Shown here: in pieces, positions 34,114 through 41,296 of the stretch
Numbering within the stretch: the first letter of the stretch is position 1
Layout: each line of letters opens with the position of its first letter
Assembly (NCBI RefSeq): GCF_016428875.1
Contig: NZ_JAELTO010000003.1
Span: forward strand, 1-64,000
Source: Xylophilus sp. ASV27
GTDB lineage: Bacteria; Pseudomonadota; Gammaproteobacteria; Burkholderiales; Burkholderiaceae_C
Direction: 5' to 3'
Length of the DNA: 64,000 nucleotides
Position numbers and translations under genes: made by a program
The notes under the pieces: generated by a model
Told to the model about the DNA's origin: nothing
Databases searched by the model: none
What the model saw: the letters and a program-made list of their open reading frames with translations, nothing else

Positions 34114-35283
34114 TCAATACGACTTCGGCAGCCCCAGCGCCTTCTCGGCGATGAAGTTCAGGATCATCTGCGGGCTCACCGGCGCAATGCGCGGGATGTA
34201 GCTCTCGCGCAGCAGCCGCTCGACGTGGTATTCCTTGGCATAGCCCATGCCGCCCAGCGTGAGCACCGCGTTCTGGCAGGCGTCGTGCGCAGCCTCGGCT
34301 GCCAGGTACTTGGCGGCGTTGGCCTCGACGCCGCAAGGCTCGCCCGCGTCGTACAGCGTGGCCGCCTTGAGCATCATCAGGTCCGCCGCCTCCAGGTTGG
34401 CCCAGGCGCGCGCCAGCGGGTGTGCCACGCCCTGGTTCTGGCCGATGGGCCGGCCGAACACGACGCGCTCCTGCGCGTACTGCGAGGCGATGCGCAGAGC
34501 CGCGCGGCCGATGCCGATGGCTTCGGCCGCGATGAGGATGCGCTCGGGGTTGAGCCCGTGCAGGATGTACTCGAAGCCCCTGCCCTCCTCGCCGATGCGG
34601 TCTGCCTCGGGCACTGCGAGACCATCGATGAAGAGCATGTTGGAGTCCACCGCCGCGCGGCCGAGCTTGTGGATCTCGCGCACCTCGACCTTGCTGCGGT
34701 CCAGCGGCGTGTAGAACAGCGTGAGGCCCTGCGTGGGCTTCTGCACCTGCTCGAGCGGCGTGGTGCGCGTGAGGATCAGCATGCGGTCGGCCACCTGCGC
34801 GGTCGAGATCCAGATCTTGCGGCCCTGCAGCAGGTAGCCGCCATCGGGCTGGCGCACCGCCTGGGTCTTGAGGCTGGTGGTGTCGAGCCCCGCATCGGGC
34901 TCGGTCACCGCGAAGCAGGCCTTCTCGGTGCCGGCGATGAGCGGCGGCAGGAAGCGCTGGCGCTGTTCCTCTGTGCCGAACACCACCACCGGGTTGAGCC
35001 CGAAGATGTTCATGTGCACCGACGACGCGCCCGACATGCCCGCGCCCGACGCACTGATGGCGCGCATCATCAGCGCCGCCTCGGTGATGCCGAGGCCCGC
35101 GCCGCCCTGTGCCTCGGGCATGGCGATGCCGAGCCAGCCGCTGCGGGCCACGGCGCGATGGAACTCGTGCGGGAACACGGCGCGGTCGTCATGGTCGCGC
35201 CAGTAGTCGGCCGGGAAGTCTTCGCACAGGCGCTCGATGGCCGCGACCAGCGAGCGCTGGTCATCGTTCAGGGAAAAATTCAT
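34114..35283 (-). CDS. Acyl-CoA dehydrogenase
   Basis: This 389-residue flavoenzyme has acyl-CoA dehydrogenase features: MPEAQGGAGLGITEA, ACFAVTEPDAGLDTTSLKT (flavin and substrate loop), GRKIWISTAQ, and YAQERVVFGRPIGQNQGVAHPLA in the C-terminal helical domain. It likely oxidises an acyl-CoA to an enoyl-CoA. It is the last gene of the IclR-led operon, overlapping the CoA transferase stop by four bases (ATG at 35283). The CoA transferase probably produces its substrate. The acyl chain is unknown. Confidence 0.9.
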   Translation of the reverse strand: MNFSLNDDQRSLVAAIERLCEDFPADYWRDHDDRAVFPHEFHRAVARSGWLGIAMPEAQGGAGLGITEAALMMRAISASGAGMSGASSVHMNIFGLNPVVVFGTEEQRQRFLPPLIAGTEKACFAVTEPDAGLDTTSLKTQAVRQPDGGYLLQGRKIWISTAQVADRMLILTRTTPLEQVQKPTQGLTLFYTPLDRSKVEVREIHKLGRAAVDSNMLFIDGLAVPEADRIGEEGRGFEYILHGLNPERILIAAEAIGIGRAALRIASQYAQERVVFGRPIGQNQGVAHPLARAWANLEAADLMMLKAATLYDAGEPCGVEANAAKYLAAEAAHDACQNAVLTLGGMGYAKEYHVERLLRESYIPRIAPVSPQMILNFIAEKALGLPKSY

Positions 35284-36503
35284 TCGCTGTCTTTCGTTGG
35301 TTCCGGTTGCAGCGTGACGCCGCGCGCCAGCATGCGTTCGATACTCTCGTCGTCGTAGCCCGCCTCGCGCAGCAGCTCCACGCTCTGCTCGCCGATGCGC
35401 GGCGCGGGGCGGCGTATGGCGGTGGGCGTGGCGCTGTAGCGGCCGACCGGCGCGAGGGTGCGGATGCGCCCTTCGCTCGGATGGTCGAACTCGGGATAGA
35501 AGCCCACGGCACGCAGGTGCGGGTCGTCGAGCAGGCTGTCGGTGCTGTGCAGGCGCGCGACCGGAATGTCGGCGGCCGCCAGCGCGGCGAACCATTCGTC
35601 GCTGGTGCGCGTGGCCATCACTTCGGCAACGAAGGCGTACACGGCGCCGATGTTCGCGGCGCGCGCGGTGTGCGTGCCGAACATGGGCGAGTCGCGCAGC
35701 TCGGGCCGGCCGATCACGTCGAAGAAGGCCTGCCAGTGCTTGTCGTTGTAGATCAGCACGCTGAGATGCCCATCCGAGGTCGCATAGGGCTTGCGGTGCG
35801 GCGCGAGCAGGCGCGCGTAGCCGGTGGGGCCGAGCGGCGGCTCGAAGCTGTGGCCGCCGAGATGGTCGCCCATGACGAACTGCGAAAGCGCCTCGAACAT
35901 CGGCACCTCCACCGCCTGGCCCTTGCCGGTGCGCTGCGCATGCAGCACGGCGGCGAGCAATGCGATGGCCGCCTGCAGCCCCACCGCGCGGTCGGCCAGC
36001 GTGACAGGCGCGTAGCGCGGCTCACCGCCGCTTTGCTGCGCGAACAGCGAGGCGATGCCGGCCGCGCCTTGAATCAGGTCGTCGTACGCGGGCTTGCCGG
36101 CGTAGGGGCCCTGCTCGCCGTAGCCGAAGGCGCCGAGGTAGACGATCTTGGGGTTGGCCGCCGCCACAGCTTCGTAGCCGAGCCCGAGCCGCGCCATCGC
36201 CTGCGGTCGCGTGTTGTAGATCAGCGCATCGCAGCCCGCCGCCAGCTTCAAGCAAGCCTCGCGGCCCTCGGGCTGCTTGAGGTCGAGCACGATGGAACGC
36301 TTGTTGCGGTTGAGGTGTATCGCCATCGCACCCATGCCCGCGTGGCGCATCGGCCCCACGGCGCGCAGGTTGTCGCCACCGGGCGGCTCGACCTTGACGA
36401 TGTCGGCGCCGAGGTCGCCGAGCGTCTGGGTGGCATACGGGCCCATCACCACGGCCGTGAGGTCGAGGATGCGGATGCCTTGGAGAGGTCCGTAGGTATT
36501 CAT
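35280..36503 (-). CDS. CaiB/BaiF-family CoA transferase (type III)
   Basis: This 407-residue type III CoA transferase has the N-terminal GIRILDLTAVVMGPYATQTLGDLGADIVKVE pattern (here split across the Rossmann fold), LDLKQPEGRE, the AYDDLIQG loop with the probable catalytic Asp 141, and VEVPMFEALSQFV. It transfers CoA between acids without ATP. It starts at ATG 36503 and overlaps the downstream acyl-CoA dehydrogenase. The pair should activate and oxidise a substrate imported with the upstream Bug receptor. A REP-like repeat separates it from that gene. Confidence 0.9.
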   Translation of the reverse strand: MNTYGPLQGIRILDLTAVVMGPYATQTLGDLGADIVKVEPPGGDNLRAVGPMRHAGMGAMAIHLNRNKRSIVLDLKQPEGREACLKLAAGCDALIYNTRPQAMARLGLGYEAVAAANPKIVYLGAFGYGEQGPYAGKPAYDDLIQGAAGIASLFAQQSGGEPRYAPVTLADRAVGLQAAIALLAAVLHAQRTGKGQAVEVPMFEALSQFVMGDHLGGHSFEPPLGPTGYARLLAPHRKPYATSDGHLSVLIYNDKHWQAFFDVIGRPELRDSPMFGTHTARAANIGAVYAFVAEVMATRTSDEWFAALAAADIPVARLHSTDSLLDDPHLRAVGFYPEFDHPSEGRIRTLAPVGRYSATPTAIRRPAPRIGEQSVELLREAGYDDESIERMLARGVTLQPEPTKDSE

Positions 36504-36514
36504 GTCTTTGCGTT

Positions 36515-36616
36515 CGCTCCCTCCCCCTCCGGGGGGAGGTCGGGATGGGGGCAGGAAGAGCGGCCGATGGATACGCCGCTTGCCCCCACCCCTGCCCTCC
36601 CCCAGCGGGCGAGGGA
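36515..36616. repeat. Pair of inverted GC-rich intergenic repeats
   Basis: CTCCCTCCCCCTCC...GGAGGTCGGGATGGGGGC at 36515-36551 and CCCCCACCCCTGCCCTCCCCC...GGCGAGGGAG at about 36585-36616 are complementary in overall layout. They could form a hairpin between the Bug and CoA transferase genes. The class is similar to the one near 3250. It may act as an mRNA processing or stability element. Confidence 0.5.
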
Positions 36617-36630
36617 GAAATTCAGCTCGC

Positions 36631-37650
36631 TCATTCGGGTTGAATGCCCGCCGCCTGGATGAGCTTCTTCCACTTCGCCAATTCAGACACCGTGAACGCC
36701 CCCAGCTCCTCCGGCGTGCTTCCGAAGGCATCGAAGCCCAGCTTCGCCACGCGCTCGCGGAAGACCGCTCCGTTCGCCATGTCCGACAGCACCTTGTTGA
36801 GCTTCAGCACGATGTCGCGCGGCGTGCCGGCCGGTGCGAACACGCCGTTCCACGAGGTGATGTCGAAGCCTTTCAGCTCCGGCGTGTCGGCCAGCGGCGG
36901 CAGCTCGGGAAAGAGCTTGGTGCGCTCCTGCGTGGTGACGGCAATCGCGCGCATCTTGCCGGCCTTCACCGTCGCAAGCCCCGCCGCAAGGTCGACCACC
37001 ATCATCGACACCTGCCCGCCGATCAGGTCGGCAATCGCCGGCGGCGTGCTCTTGTAGGGCACATGCAGCATCGGCACGCCGCTCATGCGCGACAGCGTGG
37101 CGCCGCTCACGATGCCGGTGCTGTTGCCGCTCGCGTAAGTCAGCTTGCCGGGATGCGCGCGGCCCCAGGCCAGCAGCTCGGCCACGCTCTTCACCGGCAG
37201 GTCGTTGTTCACCACCAGCATGAACGGCAGGTTGCCCATGCGGCTGACGGGCGCGAAGTCTTTCACCGGGTCGTAGGGCAGCGACTTCATCAGGCTCGGG
37301 TTGGCCGAGTGCGTGGTGTTGGTGGTCATGAACAGCGTGTAGCCATCGGGCGCCGCCTTGGCAACGTACTCGGCCGCGATGACGCCGTTTGCGCCCGCCC
37401 TGTTGTCGACGATGACCGAGCCCTTGAGCGCATCGCCGAGCATCTGCCCGGCGATGCGGGCCACCGCGTCGGTGCCGCTGCCGGCCGCGAAGGGCACGAC
37501 GATGCGTATCGGCTGCCTGGGGTAGCCGCCGTCCTGCGCAAAGGCCCAGGGCGCCGCGCTGGCCAGGCCCGTGGCGGCACCGATGGAAATGAAACGGCGG
37601 CGGCTTGCCACCACGACCGATTTCTCGGTCGCGTTCTTCGTTGTCTGCAT
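36631..37650 (-). CDS. Bug-family periplasmic solute-binding receptor
   Basis: This 339-residue receptor has an N-terminal signal with a twin-arginine-like RRRFISIGAATG start and an Ala-rich h-region ending AFAQ. The Bug segments are IRIVVPFAAGSGTDAVARIAG, VIVDNRAGANGVIA, LTYASGNSTGIVSGA, VPYKSTPPAIADLIGGQVSMM and MRAIAVTT. It is the third gene of the IclR-led operon and probably binds its inducer or substrate. No TctAB genes are in the window. Confidence 0.9.
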   Translation of the reverse strand: MQTTKNATEKSVVVASRRRFISIGAATGLASAAPWAFAQDGGYPRQPIRIVVPFAAGSGTDAVARIAGQMLGDALKGSVIVDNRAGANGVIAAEYVAKAAPDGYTLFMTTNTTHSANPSLMKSLPYDPVKDFAPVSRMGNLPFMLVVNNDLPVKSVAELLAWGRAHPGKLTYASGNSTGIVSGATLSRMSGVPMLHVPYKSTPPAIADLIGGQVSMMVVDLAAGLATVKAGKMRAIAVTTQERTKLFPELPPLADTPELKGFDITSWNGVFAPAGTPRDIVLKLNKVLSDMANGAVFRERVAKLGFDAFGSTPEELGAFTVSELAKWKKLIQAAGIQPE

Positions 37651-37676
37651 TTGCTTGTCTCCGGGTTGTTGTCGCT

Positions 37677-38066
37677 TCAGGGCCGGATCACGCGCTCCGG
37701 CGATTCCTCGTACGGCGGGCTGTAGATCACCAGCACGCGCACCGGCTCGTCGCTCACCACCGTGAAGGTGTGCATCGCGTCGGCCGGGAAAAAGCAGCTG
37801 TCGCCAGGGTGCAGCTCCTGCCGCTGGCCGCCCACCTCGGCGACCGCGCGGCCTTCGAGCATGTAGCAGACCTGCTCGATGCCCGGGTGCGCATGCGGCA
37901 GCGCGCCCTTGCCCTTCTGGATGTGGCCGACCAGCACCTCCAACTGCTTCGCGCCCACCGTCTCGGGGCCTATCAGCCGCTTGTTCAGCGTGCCGGTGTG
38001 GTTGGCGGGGTGGTAGCCGGCGATGTCGGCTTCTCGAACGAAGTAGCGGGCGGTGGAGGTGGTCAT
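37677..38066 (-). CDS. Cupin-domain protein
   Basis: This 129-residue single-domain cupin has PHAHPGIEQVCYMLEGRAVAEV (metal-site G-x5-HxH region) and HPGDSCFFPADAMHTFTV (second cupin motif, with histidine H99 or nearby). It could be a small dioxygenase, isomerase or binding protein. It sits between the IclR gene (4-base overlap at its start) and the Bug gene. Its role in the operon's pathway is unassigned. Confidence 0.8.
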   Translation of the reverse strand: MTTSTARYFVREADIAGYHPANHTGTLNKRLIGPETVGAKQLEVLVGHIQKGKGALPHAHPGIEQVCYMLEGRAVAEVGGQRQELHPGDSCFFPADAMHTFTVVSDEPVRVLVIYSPPYEESPERVIRP

Positions 38067-38812
38067 CGGGGGTTCTCGGTCTTGGGTTCGATGGCGAGGC
38101 AGGCGGAGCGCAGCATCGCGGCGATGTCTTCGATGCGCGGCTCCATGCGGTAGCGCGGGCCCGCGACCGAGATGGCGTAAGCCTCGCCGCCGATGCGCAG
38201 CGGCCAGGCCAGGCCGATCAGGTCGGGGATGCTTTCGCCGAGGTTGCCGTACCAGCCGCGCGCGGCACCGCGCTGCAGCTCGGCCTCGATGGCTTCGGCG
38301 GTGGTGAGCGTGGCTTCGGTCAGCGGCGCGAGCGCCATGCCGTCCAGCAACTTGCGGCGCGCCTCGGGTTCGAGCGTGGACAGCAGCGCGCGGCCCAGCG
38401 AATTGGCATAGGCCGGGCGCGTTTCGCCCGACTCGGCGGAATAGCGGATGGCTTGCGGTGCGCTCAGCACCTCCAGGTACACCACTTGGCCCGCATCGCG
38501 GAACTTGCCGAAGACCACCGTCTCGCGCGCCGCGTCGCGCAACTCTTCCAGCGTGGCCTTCACCCGGTCGAGCACCGGGTCATGGGCGGCGATGACCTGC
38601 GCCATCGCCAGCAGCCGGCCGGTCGGGTAGTAGCCCTGGCGGCGGCCGGTCTCGTACATGTAGCCCTGCTCTTCGAGCGTGCGGATCAGCCCCAGGCAAC
38701 TGGACACCGGCATGTCGAGCAGCCGCGCCATCTCCGAGAGCGCCAGCGGCTGCTTTTCCCGGGCGAACAACTCGACGATCTCGATCACCCGAAACGCAGT
38801 TTTCACAGTCAT
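38063..38812 (-). CDS. IclR-family transcriptional regulator, first gene of its operon
   Basis: This 249-residue regulator has an N-terminal winged helix-turn-helix (VIEIVELFAREKQPLALSEMARLLDMPVSSCLGLIRTLEEQGYM) and a C-terminal IclR effector domain with LGRALLSTLEPEARRKLL and the SVAGPRYRM segment. ATG 38812 matches the family start; the longer frame adds unlike residues. It is the first gene of the operon that continues with cupin, Bug, CoA transferase and acyl-CoA dehydrogenase. Two 18-bp dyads cover its start codon and upstream bases, so it is probably autoregulated together with its operon. Confidence 0.9.
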   Translation of the reverse strand: MTVKTAFRVIEIVELFAREKQPLALSEMARLLDMPVSSCLGLIRTLEEQGYMYETGRRQGYYPTGRLLAMAQVIAAHDPVLDRVKATLEELRDAARETVVFGKFRDAGQVVYLEVLSAPQAIRYSAESGETRPAYANSLGRALLSTLEPEARRKLLDGMALAPLTEATLTTAEAIEAELQRGAARGWYGNLGESIPDLIGLAWPLRIGGEAYAISVAGPRYRMEPRIEDIAAMLRSACLAIEPKTENPR

Positions 38813-38837
38813 GAAAAAATTTTCACTTCTATGAAAA
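38800..38837. promoter_or_regulatory. Tandem palindromic operator over the IclR start codon
   Basis: TTTTCACAGTCATGAAAA (38800-38817) and TTTTCACTTCTATGAAAA (38820-38837) are two 18-bp dyads with identical arms TTTTCA and TGAAAA, two bases apart, so their centres are 20 bases apart (two helical turns). The IclR start codon (38810-38812) lies inside the first. This is a strong candidate for an autoregulatory IclR binding site. Confidence 0.65.
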
Positions 38838-38906
38838 ACTTGCGCCTCAGGGTTTCCCCTGCCCGAGTCGAATTTCCGGCAAGGGCGCAAGCGGCGGCAC
38901 CGGCCG

Positions 38907-39827
38907 TCAGTAGCCGCGTGCCGGATCGACCACGCCCGCAAACGGCAGGCCCCGCTCCATGGCGCGGATCTTGCCGGCGATCTGGGCGATGGACTCCTCG
39001 CGCAGCGTGCGCGCCGAAGCGTGCGGCGTCACGGTGATCTTCGGGTGGCGCCAGAAGGCGTGGTCGGCCGGCAGCGGCTCGACCTGGAACACGTCGAGCG
39101 TCGCGCCCGCGAGTCCGCCTGCATCGAGCATCGGGATCAGGTCGTCTTCCACCAGGTGGCCGCCGCGCGCGATGCTGATCAGGTAGCCCTCGGGCTTGAG
39201 CTTACCCAGCGTGCGGCGGTTGAGGATGCCGCGCGTGGCCTCGGTCAGCGGCAGCAGGTTGACCAGCACGCGCGTGGACGACAGGAACTCGTCGAACTGC
39301 GCCTCTCCGCTGAACACCTGCACGCCGTCGATCTCCTTCGGCGAACGGCTCCAGCCCAGCACCGGGAACTCGAACTGCGCCACGGCCCTGGCCACACGCT
39401 CGCCCAGCACGCCCAGGCCCATGATGCCGACCGGGAAGTCGCGCCGCAGCCTGGGCTTGCGATAGCTCCACCTGCCTGCGCGCGCATCGGCCTCGTAGGC
39501 ATCGAACTCGCGGAAGTGGCGGATGAGCGTGTGGCACACGTACTCGGCCATCTGCACCGACATGCCCGCGTCGTCGAGCCGCACGATGCGCGTGTGCGCC
39601 GGCACCTTCAGCCTGAGCAGCGCATCGACGCCCGCGCCGATGTTGAAGATGCCGCGCAGCCGCGGCTGCTCGTCGAGGAACTGCTGCGGCGGCGCCCACA
39701 CCACGGCATGGTCGGCCTGCGGCGCGCCGGGCGTCCAGGGCTCGACGATGGCTTCGGGCAGTTCGGCTCGGAGGCCTTCGATCCAGGGGTCGGGGCGGTT
39801 GTCGGTGAGGCAGACGGTGATGCGCAT
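38907..39827 (-). CDS. D-2-hydroxyacid dehydrogenase, GhrA-like
   Basis: This 306-residue enzyme of the glyoxylate/hydroxypyruvate reductase A branch has GLGVLG (137-142, NAD(P) loop), R221 in ISIARGGH, E250 in VFQVEPLP and H269 in VTPHASARTLREE. The catalytic Arg-Glu-His set is intact. It reduces glyoxylate or hydroxypyruvate, or acts on other 2-oxo acids. ATG 39827 gives the family start. It is divergent from an EthD-type gene. No regulator is adjacent on the same strand; the IclR gene lies downstream. Confidence 0.85.
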   Translation of the reverse strand: MRITVCLTDNRPDPWIEGLRAELPEAIVEPWTPGAPQADHAVVWAPPQQFLDEQPRLRGIFNIGAGVDALLRLKVPAHTRIVRLDDAGMSVQMAEYVCHTLIRHFREFDAYEADARAGRWSYRKPRLRRDFPVGIMGLGVLGERVARAVAQFEFPVLGWSRSPKEIDGVQVFSGEAQFDEFLSSTRVLVNLLPLTEATRGILNRRTLGKLKPEGYLISIARGGHLVEDDLIPMLDAGGLAGATLDVFQVEPLPADHAFWRHPKITVTPHASARTLREESIAQIAGKIRAMERGLPFAGVVDPARGY

Positions 39828-39899
39828 GGGACGAATCTTAGGCGCGGGCGCGGCTATGCTCGAACGGCAACCGACCTCACCCCTCACCAGGAGACACCC

Positions 39900-40214
39900 A
39901 TGATCAAAGTCAGCGTGATGTACCCCCACACCCCCGGCGCGCGCTTCGACCACGACTACTACCGCGACCAGCACATGCCGATGCTCAAGGCCCGCATGGG
40001 CGACGCCTGCCTCTCCTACACCATCGACAAGGGGCTGTCCGGCGGCGCGCCGGGCTCCCCGCCCGCCTACGTCGGCATGTGCCACGTGTTCTGCGAATCG
40101 GTCGAGGCCTTCCAGAAGGCCTTCGGCCCGCACGTGAAAGAGATCATGGGCGACGTGAAGAACTACACCGACATCGCGCCGGTGATGCAGATCAGCGAAG
40201 TGGTGGTGGGCTGA
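39900..40214 (+). CDS. EthD-domain protein
   Basis: This 104-residue protein has the EthD/dimeric alpha-beta barrel fold: MIKVSVMYPHTPGARFDHDYY, the DQHMPMLK segment with conserved histidine, SYTIDKGL and AFGPHVKEIMGDVKNYTDI. The family includes small accessory proteins of ether or aromatic oxidation, and many have no assigned role. It begins at ATG 39900 after CAGGAGAC, and its stop is followed by a convergent lipoprotein gene. It is divergent from GhrA, separated by 72 bases. Confidence 0.85.
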   Translation: MIKVSVMYPHTPGARFDHDYYRDQHMPMLKARMGDACLSYTIDKGLSGGAPGSPPAYVGMCHVFCESVEAFQKAFGPHVKEIMGDVKNYTDIAPVMQISEVVVG

Positions 40215-40220
40215 CGCGGG

Positions 40221-41174
40221 TCAGCGCGGGCCTCGCGCCATCTCGGAACGGCGGCGGCGCCACAGCACCCGCGCCAGCCAGCCCAGCGGCAGCACCACCA
40301 GCACCAGCCACGGCAGCAGCGCCGCGATGGAGGTGATGAGCGCGCCCACGCTCTCCGCCAGCACCAAGCCCGCGTTGCGCAGCGCATGCCGCAGCGGGCT
40401 GTAGCCGTCGCCGTTGCTCACCAGCGCGCGCTTGGGCGTGAACTGGATCTGGATCTGCTGCTTGCTGGTTTCCTGCGCCAGCACCTTGCGCTGCGTGGCG
40501 ATGGCGTCGAGTTCGGCCTGGGTGTCCGACAGCGTGCGCTGGATCGACAGCAGGTCGGCCATGGTGCGCTTGGTGACGCTGTCGCGCAGCATGGCGCGCA
40601 GGCTGTCGCGGAACTCGGTGCGGTTCCTGATGCGGGCCTCGACGTCGATCACCTCGGCGGTCTTGTCCTCGCTGGTGGTGGTGTGCGAGACGACGTTCGC
40701 CATGCCGGCCAGGCCGCCGAGCAGCCTCTCGACGTCGGCGGGCTCCACCCGCATCTCGAGCATGGCGTTGCCGGGCTGCTGCGGCGTTTCGCGCTGCAGC
40801 GAGGACGACAGCAGCTCGCACTTGAGCGTGCCGCACAGGTCGCGCACCTTGCCAAAGACGTCGGCCAGTTGCTCGGCCGGCACCTCGACGTTCAAGTCCT
40901 GCCGCACGGCCAGGAAGCGCTGCAGCGGCGAGTCCTGCGCCGACGGCGCCGCGCCCGTGCCGGCCACGCGCGATTCTTTCATTGCCATCCCACCGCCGTA
41001 GCCGGCGGCGGCCTGCATCGGCGCGGGAGGAGGCGCCTGCCGGGCGAGCGATTCGTCGCGCCCGTCGTTGCGGCCGCAGCCGGCCAGCGCCAGGGCGGCC
41101 GCCAGTGCCAGCAGGGCGAGGCCCGGGCGATGGCAGGCGAGGAAGAAAGGGCCGAAATGCCTGCGAGCGGTCAT
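40221..41174 (-). CDS. DUF4349 domain lipoprotein
   Basis: This 317-residue protein has an N-terminal lipoprotein signal (LALLALAAALALAGC, lipid-attachment Cys 33), a disordered linker, a helical DUF4349 region with coiled-coil character (QRTLSDTQAELDAIATQRKVL), and a C-terminal hydrophobic span (ALLPWLVLVVLPLGWLARVLW) with a basic tail. It is anchored in an envelope membrane. DUF4349 function is not established. It lies downstream of liuD but is separated by a strong hairpin, so it is probably transcribed on its own. Confidence 0.8.
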   Translation of the reverse strand: MTARRHFGPFFLACHRPGLALLALAAALALAGCGRNDGRDESLARQAPPPAPMQAAAGYGGGMAMKESRVAGTGAAPSAQDSPLQRFLAVRQDLNVEVPAEQLADVFGKVRDLCGTLKCELLSSSLQRETPQQPGNAMLEMRVEPADVERLLGGLAGMANVVSHTTTSEDKTAEVIDVEARIRNRTEFRDSLRAMLRDSVTKRTMADLLSIQRTLSDTQAELDAIATQRKVLAQETSKQQIQIQFTPKRALVSNGDGYSPLRHALRNAGLVLAESVGALITSIAALLPWLVLVVLPLGWLARVLWRRRRSEMARGPR

Positions 41175-41237
41175 GAAAATCCCTTCAGAAGAATGACTTC
41201 CGCAGCGGATACGGGCCCGCGCCCGGAACGGGGTTAT

Positions 41238-41296
41238 GGCGACGCCGAACGAGTCCCTCGCATGTCGCGCATCGCGGGGACTTGTTCGGCGTCGCC
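41238..41296 (-). terminator. 20-bp stem hairpin directly after liuD
   Basis: GGCGACGCCGAACGAGTCCC (41238-41257) and its reverse complement at 41277-41296 match at 19 of 20 positions around a 19-base loop. The right arm touches the liuD stop codon (41297-41299). It is followed by few T residues, so it is a strong structure but not a classical intrinsic terminator; it may stabilise the 3' end. Confidence 0.6.

Noticed and set aside
34114-38812. Genomic island or prophage in the IclR operon region
   Set aside because: No integrase, phage genes or attachment-site repeats are present, and base composition matches the neighbours.
41238-41296. Riboswitch or classical intrinsic terminator after liuD
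   Set aside because: The structure is a simple 20-bp stem with a 19-base loop and no downstream T run or aptamer blocks. I list it only as a strong hairpin.
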